From: Vermamoeba vermiformis
Taxonomy: Eukaryota > Tubulinea > Echinamoebida
Direction: 5' to 3'
Length of the DNA: 64,000 nucleotides
Assembly: GCA_045837725.1 (NCBI GenBank)
Contig: JBEWZL010000124.1
Span: forward strand, 62,001 to 126,000
Both the position numbers and the translations under genes were made by a program. The number at the start of each line of letters is the position of its first letter. Position 1 is the stretch's first letter. Below are positions 23,052-35,300 of the stretch, piece after piece. The notes beneath the pieces are model-generated. The model was not told the DNA's origin. It was given only the letters and a program-made list of their open reading frames with translations, and ran no database searches.

Positions 23052-23856
23052 CTATGATTTATTGTTGTGCGCAATAGCATCTATTCGTACATAGCCCCGA
23101 TAATGGCATTTACAAGGTTTCGTGTTAATTGCGTTCCAGATCTTTTGGATCGGGTACCAACCGACGATATGTGTCACATCGCATAGTAATACCATGTCAT
23201 GAGTGGGATTATATCCGGCAATAGGACTCCAATGACCTCCTTCGAAGGCGTAGCCAGGCAAATTGTCCACGAGGAAGTTGATTAAAATGAACGACGTTTT
23301 GGAAGCTAATGCGTCTTGCAAATGCTTTCTGAATGAATCGATAGAATGCTTATCTGCAGGATAATAGCTAGGTATTATTTTGAAGTTTGGAATGTTAAAA
23401 CCCGAGCTGAAGAGATGCAGATCTTCCAATGACATTCCAGACGCGTCTATCTTTGACCTTGGTACTTTGGATAATGTTTCTACTGTCATATAATGAAAGA
23501 TTGTGTCCTCTGGCAATTTACAATTAATTACATATTTAAAATGATTTGGAAATTATTCGCCAGCTTTACTCACCGCTCAAATCAATATTATTCGAGTCCG
23601 AATATACTAGGCACTCTAGGGTAACTCCTAGCGAGGTAATCCCGCAGTAAGTTTCGCCGATCTGTTTTCGATAAATTCTCTGCAGCCTGGGCCATTGCGT
23701 ATATCCTGCCTCAGTAGCTTCAACCAATAATTCTTTGCCTTCCGTACTGAAAACAGAAATCGCTTTCTTAATAGACTTGTAGTTTTTCTGTACGGAAATT
23801 TGAATTAAAACTCGTTCGTTCAACAAATCAACAACAGTACTGATGCTCACCTTCAT
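23052..23856 (-). CDS. PCS: Phytochelatin synthase (catalytic domain only)
   Basis: Two exons join in phase at SGE/DTIF. The papain-like catalytic Cys lies in GETYCGITSLGVTLECL, and the His and Asp in FEGGHWSPIAGYNPTHDMVL, LCDVTHIVGWYP. This is the Cys-His-Asp order and spacing of phytochelatin synthases. The enzyme transfers gamma-Glu-Cys between glutathione molecules and makes metal-binding phytochelatins. The protein is about 250 residues and lacks the Cys-rich C-terminal domain of plant enzymes, like bacterial and some protist forms. The N-terminus is uncertain. A GTGAGC donor overlaps the ATG region, so the first 35 residues may instead be intron, with the true start further upstream. 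The EGKELLVEA stretch is the usual beginning of the domain. Confidence 0.85.
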
Positions 23857-24007
23857 CCTCTTCTCGTTGGTTAGTTAGCAACCGAAACTAAAATCAGTAA
23901 AGTTGCCTTAGATAACAGAAACTGCGAAATCAACCAGAACTGGATGGAGCAGTTGTCCTTTAGCGTAGACAATTCTTTTCTGAGTCAGTGTCGCGCAAAT
24001 TGGTTTT

Positions 24008-25571
24008 TTAGTTGAAGTCGATCAGTTGAAGTATGTACAATAAAATTAGGCCGTATAATAACCGGAATTTCGCTTCTTTGAACTGTTTTTTGCTGCCGTT
24101 GAACGATCCGAGCCAATCGAAGACAACAGCGCCACCAATTAATATAGATACTAATGACATTAATGGCGACATGATTAGCGTTGCAATGGCAAAGGAAGTT
24201 GGCGCTGAGATCACTGGATTCGTACTGGCTTTTTTGATGAACAGATCGTAGAGCACTGACAAGCCATAGCCCACCGCAGTTAGCAAAGCAGTTAATAGGA
24301 CATATTTTAGGCCATAACATAGGAACTGCATGCCGATAAACAAGATGATCCGGACCGGCAGTACGTGAGATCCGAGAAGACTGTTCTCCGCTAGTGTCAT
24401 CGGAAATAACATTAAGGGCATTTTGATTTGCAGCCAAACAGGCCAGGGATCTAATCGCCAGAATGCTAGCACCGACTTGGTTTGCAATAGATCGGCTAAC
24501 ACTGGTCTTGTCAGTACGAACAAGTTATCTACTACTGGCAGCAATGAAATAACCTAACATTGATTATTAAATAGTTGATACATATGTGCTATAAAAACGT
24601 TATATAACCTTTAATTAATTGATTAAAATTTTAAATCAAACGATAAACTGAGCATTGAATAAATAAAGGAAAAATCGTATTCTTTCGAAAAAGAATGCTT
24701 GGAATGATTTTTAGAGGCATTAATAAGATTTTGTTATTATATTGGATACTTACGGATAATACTAGCGTCAGCCAGGAAACTTTCTTCTGCGCCGTAGTAT
24801 CAATCTGACAATAATTCCATTTGCGATGCACAGCCTCGATTATGTAATAGTATAGCCATATAGGATCGTATATGATCGTATGAATAAAATCGAATAACGT
24901 GATTGGTCGCTTGAATAAATTAAGCTCGATCCAAGGTGTGTAACGAGGTAATTTTCCGCAGGCTGTGTCTTGCTTGAACGGCAATTCTATTCGTGAAAGA
25001 TAATGGCCGTGAATGTGGCGCTTTTTCATGAACGCGTACAGGAGTTTTGGTGAAAGCACGTGGTCGCCTGTAAGAAGCTCTGGATGTGTCTCCAAATAAA
25101 GTTTGTGCTCGGATCTCAGTTTGTCCAACCAGAATTTTCCTTTGCCTATGTCATTATACCATTTATGGCAAACACCAGAGAGCGCCAGCAGATCTTTTGT
25201 GTTTGCTTCTTCGATCGCGAGTCGCATGATTACTTGAAGCAATTCTGGAGGCAGAACAGCTTCATACATATCCCTACAATAATTATTCTATTAATAAATC
25301 TGGAAAATCCTTAACTAATAATTTAAAATTTGGGAAACGGATCTTTAAATGTTACGCTCGTAAAAACTTTGTTTTAGCAAGCCCAATAAGCAAATAAATA
25401 TTTTAATAATATTACACGTATTATTAATAAATAAAAATATTATTCTTACGTTCTCTGAATATTTTTAAATCGCTTTTCTTTGACATTTCGGATCAAAAGC
25501 CAAATTGAAGTGTAAAAGCTGATAAACAGCAAGCAACTCGATGTTAATGGATAATCGACGACATAGTTCAT
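24008..25571 (-). CDS. Membrane-anchored F-box protein with C-terminal multi-spanning region
   Basis: Three exons join in phase. The first encodes MNYVVDYP and a transmembrane helix (SCLLFISFYTSIWLLI) followed by basic residues. The second opens with an F-box (LPPELLQVIMRLAIEE ... LLALSGVCHKWYNDIGKGKF). The rest holds further hydrophobic segments (FDFIHTIIYDPIWLYYYI, WLTLVLSVISLLPVVDNLF, LPVRIILFIGMQFLCYGL, VLLTALLTAVGYGLSVL, SFAIATLIMSPLMSLVSIL, LLYGLILLYILQLIDF). The total is near 390 residues. An F-box would recruit Skp1-cullin, and the membrane segments would fix the ligase on an organelle, perhaps for degradation of membrane proteins. That role is inference. The first exon was found by phase-matched splicing (GTAAGA donor, TTGTAG acceptor). 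Without it the protein would start at the ATG at 25267-25269. Confidence 0.7.
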
Positions 25572-25992
25572 AGCTGAATTCGCGTAATCATTGTTGATTT
25601 GCTCTTGTGTGTTGTTTTTGCTTGTAAAAAAGTATGAAAATTAATAATTATGCTGCTAATGACGTCACACGGTCGCCAAGCCTTCGAAAAAATTTAAATC
25701 TCCCCTACCAACTGTATTAAGTTAACATCTGGTGTAGAGAAGATCTAAATCCATTCTGTGGTTATGAAATCGTTGCAGTTAAGTAAATACTGCATGAATC
25801 TCCATATGTACGTAGGATATCCGATATGTTGTACCTGTTACTTTTTGGAGTACTTCCTCGTAAGTGGATGCGCCAACATCCACGAAATTATTTCAACCAA
25901 GCGACGAGTGCCATTAATTAAAACCCCTTCTCGATCATTGATTTTTTCCTGCTAAAATAACTCGCCAGCTCGCATTGCTGCAGATGGAGCGG
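25572..25992. other. Intergenic with a coding-like fragment
   Basis: About 420 bp. On the minus strand near 25850-25930 one frame reads LINGTRRLVEIISWMLAHPL and then TRKYSKK, which looks protein-like. I found no exons to join it to and no start. The rest is AT-rich and shows nothing I can name. Confidence 0.25.
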
Positions 25993-26229
25993 CTAAGTCG
26001 GAAGCAAAAACGCGATCACCGACGCGATCCGCAACACACTCCACGTTAGCAACGGTATTGTTTCTTTAACCGTGCCTACGCTATTGTTTGTGTTAGAATT
26101 ACAGTAAGGAAGTGGCCCGCACAAAGTATTTGCCACGAATAAACTGAAAAGAAAAAAAAAGCGATTTTTAACCAAATATAGCAAAGCAACTGATTTAATG
26201 GTTTTTTACCTACCCACTACATAATGCAT
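25993..26229 (-). CDS. Possible very small secreted or anchored protein
   Basis: Two exons join in phase 2 to give 56 residues: MHYVVGSLFVANTLCGP at the start, resembling a short signal sequence, then a Ser/Thr/Asn-rich middle, and a hydrophobic end (LRIASVIAFLLPT). The layout of N-terminal and C-terminal hydrophobic segments around a short polar core resembles small GPI-anchored proteins. The reading depends on a weak donor (TAG/GTAAAA). It may instead be the end of a longer gene or no gene at all. Confidence 0.35.
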
Positions 26230-26332
26230 TTTCCTTGTATTCTGATTTTCTCGACTGGGGCCATATTGAATAAAAGGTGCCTGTGATTTAACCGGTGCAT
26301 TTATATAATAAAAAGATAATTGTGGTACAAGT

Positions 26333-28395
26333 CTAAGCGCTAGCATGCGCCGATATGTTACTCGGAGTTGTTCCTACTGTTCCAGATGATTCGCTGTCTT
26401 TCTGTTTAAAATTGACTCGCTTCACTTTCGGAGTAAAGATGAATACGAGCACGCCAGCAGAAATAATACAAATAGTAAATCCTACTACTCCAGCTTCGAT
26501 AGATACGTCGTAAGGAACAATTAGAGAGATGGCAACCGCAATAATGCCAACGAATGTGGTGTTGTAGATCGACCATCCCACCTGCTTCGACTCGTTGTAA
26601 AGTTTCCTCTTCACGTCTTTGATTTTGTATGATACAATAGCGCCAAACACGAGTACTAGTCCTTTGGTGGACAAATAAACTGCGACTGGCCAACTGCTTG
26701 AAGATCTGCAAGCGATGTAAACTTGATCGTACTCCAAGTAACTTGAACTTGAGCTATCAATAGTGACTGGCACGTAGGGGTCAATAAGCTGCCAGCACAG
26801 TAAAATTGCAATCTCTAGCGCGGCCATCGGAAGTACTCCGGTTAGAAGTAACTCCAGATTCGTGATCTTGAACATCCGCAGCGACTTCTCTTTGAACAGT
26901 CTCCAGATGCGAAAATTTTTCATTATCAAAGCTCCGTAAGTAACACTAAATCCAATACCGGCAAGCCATATTCGCGCTGTCCAAATTTGTTAATACCAAA
27001 TGTGAGTGAAATCTCGCTTCTTTTCAGTGCGAAATCTTTCCTTATTTTGAAGGTTCAAATTTCGATCTTACCTGCACAAAGGCCAGGGGTTGGCAATCCA
27101 ATCCAAAAATAGATTGACACACAAGAAACGGCACATCCGGTAAGTACCATAAACAAGAAGAATGGTGACGAAGATTTCATGACGAGAGAATTCCGATAGA
27201 TGACGATGTCGATCCATAGGAGAAGTGAGGCCAGAATTACGAATGAAGTAACCACCATCAAAGCTATCGCCAGAGGAGCATCGTACGTCAAAATAACGAC
27301 ATCGATTACTTGCTGGTGAGTCCAATTTCTGGGGTTAATAATTCCTGGGAGAAATGCAGGCATGTCGTAGATCTGCTCTTGAGTCAAGCAACCGTTGGGA
27401 CCTTCCGGGTTCATGAATGCAACTTCTGGACCACAAAATATCGTGTCGTTTCCATTGGCGATGTTGTTATAAGCTTCGGTGATAGCAATCTGCAGTGAGA
27501 GCGGAGCAGTAGTAGAAAAATAGGATAGCTTTTGGAAGTAGGGGAAGCCTAGGAAAGCCAACCGACCGCCAGTAAAATTCTTTCCAATGATATCAACCGC
27601 AGTGTCGTAGATCAGATTGCCCCAATCGTACGTCGCCGAAAATAATACCGTTTCGCCAACGAGGTAGCGCATATCGGAAGTAACGCCAACGCTTTTGACT
27701 CCAACATCCTGCCAAGCTTTAACAGATTCGACGGACTGAGTTGCGCCACAATCTATTCCTAGTTCGTTTACCATCCAAGAAGCCACTTTTCGTTCGGCCA
27801 TTGGATCGTAGTAACTGTCGGTGGCTGTTGCGTAGACTTGAACATTCCGGTTGACACTTTGGACGCCAAGAAGGAAGCTGTTTGCCATTGATGTTCGGGT
27901 AGGCTCCGTGTAGTTGAGACCAAGGAAGCCAACTTTGTTGGTTGTTGTCACCATTGCGCACGCGATGCCGGCGAGATAGTATGCTTGGTATACTTTCGGT
28001 TGAAAGTCTAGTACGTTTGATGGCGAATGAAAGCCGCAACAAAGAAGAACCTTGATATTAGGATATTTGGCAGCCAAATCTTGAGCAATTTCGTAGTGAG
28101 TGCCGCTTGCGAAGATTACAAAGTCGAACTCTCGCTCTCCAAACGAAGCTACAATATCGGCGGCATTTTTGTCTGCCGCCAGCGATGGATAAATCTCTGC
28201 TTCGACCCCATAACCTCCAATAAAGAGTTGGTATTGAGCATAAGAGCGGCCAATTTCAGCAGCGTAGTTCCATGAGAAATCGTCGATAGGACCTGAGAAG
28301 ACTGCCGCCATCTTAAAGGTAGGTAACCCCGTAGTGAATTGGACGCTATGCAGGGCAAGCACTAGCCAAAATACTCTGGCTGTTGTGGTCATCAT
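26333..28395 (-). CDS. Class C GPCR with BMP-lipoprotein ectodomain (Grl/GABA-B-like)
   Basis: A signal peptide (ending near FTTGLP) leads into a periplasmic-binding-protein-like domain of the BMP/Med lipoprotein family (PTFKMAAVFSGPIDDFSWNY, ASFGEREFDFVIFASGTHYE, FQPKVYQAYYLAGIACAM). This domain is followed, after residue 380, by seven hydrophobic segments of the class C receptor type (VVILTYDAPLAIALMVVTSF ... LIMKNFRIWRLFKEKSLRMF ... ITNLELLLTG). A single intron splits LCA/ARIWLAGIGF. The combination is the one known for the Dictyostelium Grl receptors, which sense small ligands such as GABA, glutamate or folate during growth and development. The length (about 660 residues) fits. The ligand cannot be read from sequence. 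The gene is divergent from the IP3-receptor gene. Confidence 0.92.
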
Positions 28396-29351
28396 CAGTA
28401 ATTTCGTAATTGGAAATAAAACTCCGTCCCAGCACAGTATTTTTAGCTCTAAACCAATAAATCGGAGTTACGTAGAAAAAATTCGATTAATAGTACCTGC
28501 TTCATAATATATCACATAATAAAGAGGAATAATCAAGTATACGGTATATCGATTCTAGGATTAAACTTCTCTAAATTAAAATTTAATTTGCAATGAATAT
28601 ATATTGCCTACTGCACATTATTCTGAATAAACCTTAGCATTATTACCGTTCTCTCTTATTCGCTGGATTCTAGTATTACTAATACTTTCATAACCGGCGT
28701 CGATCAAAATTACAACTCAAACTATGTTCTAAGGCACTACAGCCGGATTTATTTATAATGGGCAAAATTGAAATCTTTTCAAGCTTTTGAAATCTCTTAA
28801 TATTTCGTTTTCAATCGCTCTTTTGAGAATTTCGTTCACGAAAACTTCTAAAGTCTTGCGCATCAAAACTGATTAAATGACTAGCAAATTGTCAGTCGGA
28901 CAAAATTATGAATACGAAGCGCGATTTTCCTTATCAAAAGATCGCCTTTGAAGGCAAATAGAGAATTAGTTTGACCGTGGCCTTCCTCACATGCTTGAGA
29001 GATGAATAGAAATAAATTATAGAGGGCATTGAACGCTTCAATTTGCCCTTAGTGGGTGTGCCGATCTGATTTCAACATTGATCCGTGGTCTATGAAGCTT
29101 ATCGACCAGGTCCACGGCAATAAAGTATGATTGGTCTCCACAACAGAAGTATCCCTTCATAAGGACGCCTGCGTCGTGGTGCATGCATTTTTTTGTCAAA
29201 CATTGCACCCATTATAACTAAATCCGACTGTAATATGATGTTCCCTCTTTTTTAATTTTGGTAAAATCACTCGTTGAAAATCAGACGTTTTTGGCGCTCA
29301 AGTGACTTCACTTTACGCCTTACCAACAACCACGAAGTATTTATTTGTTAG
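28396..29351. other. Divergent intergenic region, about 950 bp
   Basis: The longest gene-free stretch in the window, between the starts of the receptor gene and the IP3-receptor gene. It is AT-rich, with no open frame that looks coding and no tRNA-like cloverleaf found by eye. It should hold both promoters. A long upstream region is unusual for this compact sequence and fits developmental regulation, but no factor sites can be named. Confidence 0.4.
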
Positions 29352-32300
29352 CTATGTGGACTGCGGCACAGGCTATCACTCGATTTAAGAGTGCGCTGCC
29401 TGACACTCCGAAGGATCCGATTATTGGACACGAGGAATACGATGCCAGTGTGAAAATAGGCGATTCGTAAGTGCTAAATATATTAAGGCATAGTGCATTT
29501 AAAATTAATTATTTGAGATTTTTTGGAAGCGAATTGGATTTAGTTGGAGACTGAATCTCCGTCCCTTTTTGACTGTAAATTATTTTAACGAGGAAATATG
29601 ATAGGATACATCATTTTCGTATTTATTTCGGTTTACAATTTTCTCTCTGATTTACCATTAATTTAAAAACAAATTCCGGAAATTAGAGTCAATTTAGTGA
29701 TTTAAGAAACCGACCTAACCACGTACTTTATTTAGTATATCATTATTTTCTATCGAAGGATCAGGTTATTTATCTTCTAACGGGTAAGCAAACATCAAAT
29801 TTCTTAAATCCGCTCTATTTTTAACCCTGGATTTTTTTGCCGTAGCTTCACGAATAAGGATTGTAAAATTACTAAAGCTCATCGCAGTGGTGCGCCTCCT
29901 CATTTTTCAGGTAAGGTTTCCAAAGCAAATCCAAATTTCAATTCCTTTCATGAAGCCCTATTGACTTTCTTATTGTAGATTGCGTATTTAAAATTCATCC
30001 AAGATACAAATATGACTCGCAAAAGGCTTTAAACGACCAATTGAGCCGGTTGGGCCGAGATAGATCTACCATCAACAAAGAAGAGGTCGATCTAGAAATA
30101 GCAGCATTGCCTAATCATAACGAAGAAGAGGAACTCATTCAAACATTACTAACGAACGAAGAATCAGAAAAGAACGAAAATTTTGCCGAGTTTCAACGTA
30201 TGGCCGGAAAAAATGTTCAATACGGACAAGCGGTGCAATTAATTCACGGCAAGAGCGGCAAATTTCTTACCGTCACAGTCAAAGAGTTCGCAGAACTCGA
30301 AAAGGATTGTTTAAGAGTCATATTAGATGCTGATGGTAACGAGGGCTCGTGGTAAGTTTGGAACTAGATCTGATCTCGCACGTGTTTGCAACAATTTTTT
30401 TAATAATTTGTCAAGGTTTGTTATAACTCCGAGATTTAAAATGAGATCAGAAGGAGAGCCTGTAAGTATTGCAAGTGAAATTACTGCAAAGACTTACCTA
30501 GGTTGATTCGAATTGTAGGTCCAAATGGGTGATCAAATCGTGCTCGAGTCCAAGAAATACAACGTGTTTTTACATCTCACAACGGATTATTCCGAAGAAC
30601 TTAAAACGCAAAGAACAGAAGTCAATGCTAGCTCCGATGCGAGTGGCTGGCGTGTCGTGCCGTATGGCGCTTACATCCCTGACGAATCAAATTATCTTAA
30701 GGTAAAAACCCTCGAAGATAGCATTCTCTTAGTTTTCCTAATTTGATGCTTTAGGCCGGCGATGTCATCAGATTATTTCACAAAGAAGCAGAGGGATTTA
30801 TCACGAATGAAAAGATTGAACGGTTTGAAGGCGAAGAACCAGCAGCCGCAACAGCCGCACCACAGTCTCCAAGTCTACGCGTGTTGAATAATTCACGCAC
30901 GAACAAGTCACAATCAGATTCAAACCAAAACGCGGAACAAGTCTTCTTGGAGCCAAGTATGCCGGGAGATATGCCAACTTCAACTAACTCAAACTCGGTC
31001 TGGCTCGTCGAGTCCGCGAATACAATGCGTGGGGGTGTCGCACGGTTCAATAGACTATATAGATTCAAACACATCGCCACTGGAAAGTACTTGGCCGGAT
31101 CCGCTTCAGAATCGAACAAAAAACCAGCGCCAACGACTGAAACGCACAGCTTGCCCCGCTCAGTCTCATTGAGCAATTTACTGGGCACTGGATCCGAAGA
31201 CGAACAAGTGAACATCGATTTGATCACCGTGGACGATTGTAACTCGCCTAATGCGCTATTCTCCGTTCACGTGCTGAATATCTCACCGCAAGAAAACGAC
31301 GACACGATGATTGCGATTGATAATTGCATTCGTCTCAGACATCATCAGACACAGTGCTGGGTCCATGCAGAGTCCATGCCCGAGACAGGAATGTTGCTTC
31401 CTTCGCCATCAATGGACGCTGACAGTCCTGCACTGGTTGAAAACGCCCACGTGGAAGAGACAGGCTTGAACCGTTCTGCTTCAAAACCATTTAGAGTAAG
31501 TCACGTGATTACACTTTTTCTTAATTTGGAAGCCTAACGTTTTATTCTATAGCGTTTGCATTCGTTCAGATTCGCGCAGTCACCGAATGAACGAATCAAA
31601 TTGAACGGCAGTTCAAAGTATCATGACGGCGATGTGTTTTCATTCGCTAGAGTGCCAAAGCACGAAGTCGATTCAATTTACCAAGTCAACGGCCAAATTG
31701 CCTTTTTGACGTCTTACGTGACGAAACTTAAGGAGGCGTTTGGCGATAAATCATTGATCGATGAACTCCGCGGTGAAAAAGCTAGGCAAGTCGGTCGAGT
31801 ATTGCACTCACTGGTGCATCAAATCTGCAAATCTGACCATCACTTTGAATGGTCTGCCGCTCAAGTCCCCGCTGCGGTGGCGAGGTTGCAATCAAAAAAG
31901 ACAACGTGCCCGACAGGAGCATGCAAAATCTGCTTCGGGAACAACGAGTAAGTCCCGTTGTCATATTAAAAATTAATACTAACGTCATCTTTTAGATTAT
32001 TGATGTGCTGATTCAATTGTTGAAATACACTTTTGATCAAGGAGGATTATCGCTCAGCGAAATTTCAAAGCCAGAGAATTACACGCCAATGACGATTTGT
32101 CGACACTCGTACGAGTTGTTGCGGCTGATTTTGAAAGATAATCCGCAGAACAGAAGATACATGACGAAATACGCTAAAAACGTGCAAAGTCACGTAAGTA
32201 CTAATGACCCGATTATTCATGAATTTAATTAATTCACCGCTGAGCTGAAGTTTTCATTTGAGCATATTAACTGTGTGGCTGAAAATTCAACTTTTATTTG

Positions 32301-35300
32301 GTAACCTTTGGTCGTATTCTTTGTTAACTTTTGGTTAATAGTGTGGCTATTCAATCAAGTCGACGTCAACTCTCCGCGAATTATACAAGGACAATAATCT
32401 TCTGCTGAAGAAACTGAACGACCAACAAATAGAGTTCTTCATCGAAAAGTTGAACGAGAAAGGTCGCGTTGGTCGATACATCAAATTTTTATCAATTTTT
32501 TGCTCGTGCAATGGCAAACCTTTGCCTAATAATCAGCTGCTTGTCTGCAAAAGTGTGTTGAATGAAAATGCTAAATTATTAATGCCAATGCAAGTAAGTA
32601 CCGAAATTGAGTTTTTTGAGTGGTTTTTCTAATTTTGTGTGGCAGATCCAAGATGAAAAGCTTATGATTAAGAAAGACAATGAAAGTCATTGGATGTCCA
32701 TCACTCAATTTGCACAAACCGCCAATGACAAGGAAATGAAGTACTTGACATTGACAGTCAAACTTTTGTCGGATATTTGCCTTGGTGGCAATTCAACGAC
32801 GAGTGGCATGGTCTGCAAATTTGTCACGCCTCGTATGGCACTGCTGGGTCTTCAAGATTACTCTTTGCCACCATCACTTCGCACGGCTTTTGCGACGTTA
32901 ATTTTGAATTTGCACCGTGCCGGCACAGGTCAAGCCAAACCTATCAATTACATCAATTACACTAGAGTACGTTTATATAGCTCAGTATGATTTGCTAATT
33001 GCTGTTTTTGTAGTTGTGGACTGATGTGCAGCAAGAATTGGCCCCGTCATCCTCGGCGACTACAGTCAACAGATCACTGCTGGACAGGAAGATGGTCTCA
33101 GTCAGCGCACTGATCGTAGTCGATGTGCACTCGTTGAAAGTGTTCATCATGGACTACTTGCAACGAAACTCATTGTTATTGACGAGCAACACTGACGCCA
33201 ATCAACTCACGTGCTCGGTGCTTATCTTGGCCAAGCACTTGCTGTCCTTGGGATACTTCGAAAAGGAAGAAATTCCCGCATTAATTCCGCTCTTGATGAA
33301 GATCATGAACACGGTCAAGGACGAACAGCACCCGATTATTATCGATCCGTATAAGACTTCTGACTTTACCGAAGCTATCATGGATGCAAAATTGAACGTG
33401 TGCTACATGCTCGAGATGATTTGTGATTACAGACTCGATCGAAGAATCACAGAGACATTGGAACTGTTCAAAGGCAAAATGGAAGAAAAAGCTGCGTTGG
33501 AGATCGAATCCAAAGAAAAAGACAAAATTGGCCGAATTTTCCGTCTGTTCCAGTTCCAGACACGAGACTACGTGCCATTGCTGTTGGACTTGATCAGATA
33601 CGATAACGAAGAATTGTCAACGAGTGCTGCAAATTTGCTGATCAGACATTACTCGCAGCAACAAGAGCTTCTCAAAGCCTTACAAAATGTGCAGATTCTC
33701 GTCAATGAGAAGCTCGTGCATACTTTCCAATCAGTCAGAAAACACTTGACTTTCCTACGCCGAGTCATCACAAGTTCGAGCATCAACAAGCAGACTGGCG
33801 CAGTAACTGACGCTTTGAAGCAACTGACGGACCTTTGTGTCACTAAGAGTGAGTTCAAAACATTAGGACAATGTTCCACAATCAGACCTAACTCCTATAT
33901 TTAGAAGATCAAACTGTCATCAATAACCGAGACCACCAGCGCATCTTGCGTAACTTGAACACGCATGAAACTGTTCTCGAGTTGATGAAGACAAAGTTAC
34001 CCAACGACGTCAAGGCTGCTGTTGTTTCTGCTTGTCTTGAACTCATGCAAATGGTATGTAGCTTGAGCTACTGACGTCCAAAGTGCTTCGTTCTAATCGT
34101 CCTAATTTTAGTTCTGCAAAAACAATGCCGAGAATCAGACCGTGTTGCTCGACCACGTCAATTTCTTCTTGGACTTCCTCGACACTCCGAGTTTGACAGT
34201 GCAAGTGGCTCAAACAGTCACTGAAGTCTTCTACGAGAACAAAGCAATTTGCTCACAGGTCACTGAGAATCAAATTCGCAAGTTCTTGAATCAGATGGCC
34301 AAGAGAAAGCACAGAGCATATCTTGATTTCCTATTTGTCATTACTGAAGTGAATGGTCGGCCATTGAGAAGAAATCAAAATCTTCTGGCAAGTTTGCTGA
34401 TCGAGAAACAGAACGAAGTTGTCATTTTGTACAACGATCCTGATTCAATTCAACGAAGAAACCGACAAATCAGAGAAGAGGCTTACTTGGACCCAGACAG
34501 CGAACTCAACTTCCATATTAGGCTCGTTGAACTTTTCAAGCGCTGCTGTGAAGGCAAAGTCTACGAGGCTGAAGTGAAATGTCAATCATTATTCACGCTT
34601 GACATGATCGCGGCTCAAATTGCCGATGAAAGCAACTGGCCTGAAGTCAAAGGCGCGTTCTTGGAGCTACTTATCGAAGTCTATCTGGAGACTGAACGAT
34701 CGTTGAAAGACATTGACCAAGCACACCAGATTTGGGACCTCTTTGGCATGATCGCACAACAAATTCACGACTTTGTGGATTCGCCGTTCAACGAAGAAGA
34801 TGAAGACGAAGACAACGACAGCGATAAGAAATCGAGCAACGAGAGTTCCAAGAAAAGCGATGACAGTGAAGACAGCGATGATGCTTCGTCAGCAGATAAT
34901 GTCAACAAGCGAGAGAAGTACCGCTACGAAAAAGAGCGGGCCTACATCTTTACGCACACACTCAATTTCATTCGCAAATATTTCGTCAAGTATTATTCGC
35001 CTAAAAAGACTAAAGAGTAAGTGGAATAACTCTGCAAAAATTTTATCAGCCCAAAACTAATCGACCAAATTAGGAAACGTGTCAAAGTTGCCAACAAGCT
35101 TATCGACACTTTGTACGTGCTGTCAAAGAAGACTAAGGGCTTGAAAGTCGAAGAGCAAATCGCCATTGGCACTTGCATCGAAGAAATGTGCAAAAAGAAT
35201 TTGACGGGCATCAAATCTGCTCCGTTAGTCGGCGAGTTGATTTCGAAGTGTAAATCTGCACAAGAGACTGAAAAGCAGTCCGCGAAATCTACCAAAGACG

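Noticed and set aside
28396-29351. Search for tRNA, snRNA or mobile elements in the largest spacer
   Set aside because: No A/B box pair, terminal repeats or coding relic could be seen by eye.
31849-31916. A 65-bp intron (GTCTGC...GACAG) to explain the IP3-receptor frame change
   Set aside because: It would join in phase, but the donor is poor, there is no CTAAC branch site, and it would remove the conserved DNVPDR segment; a slip or a missing A fits better.
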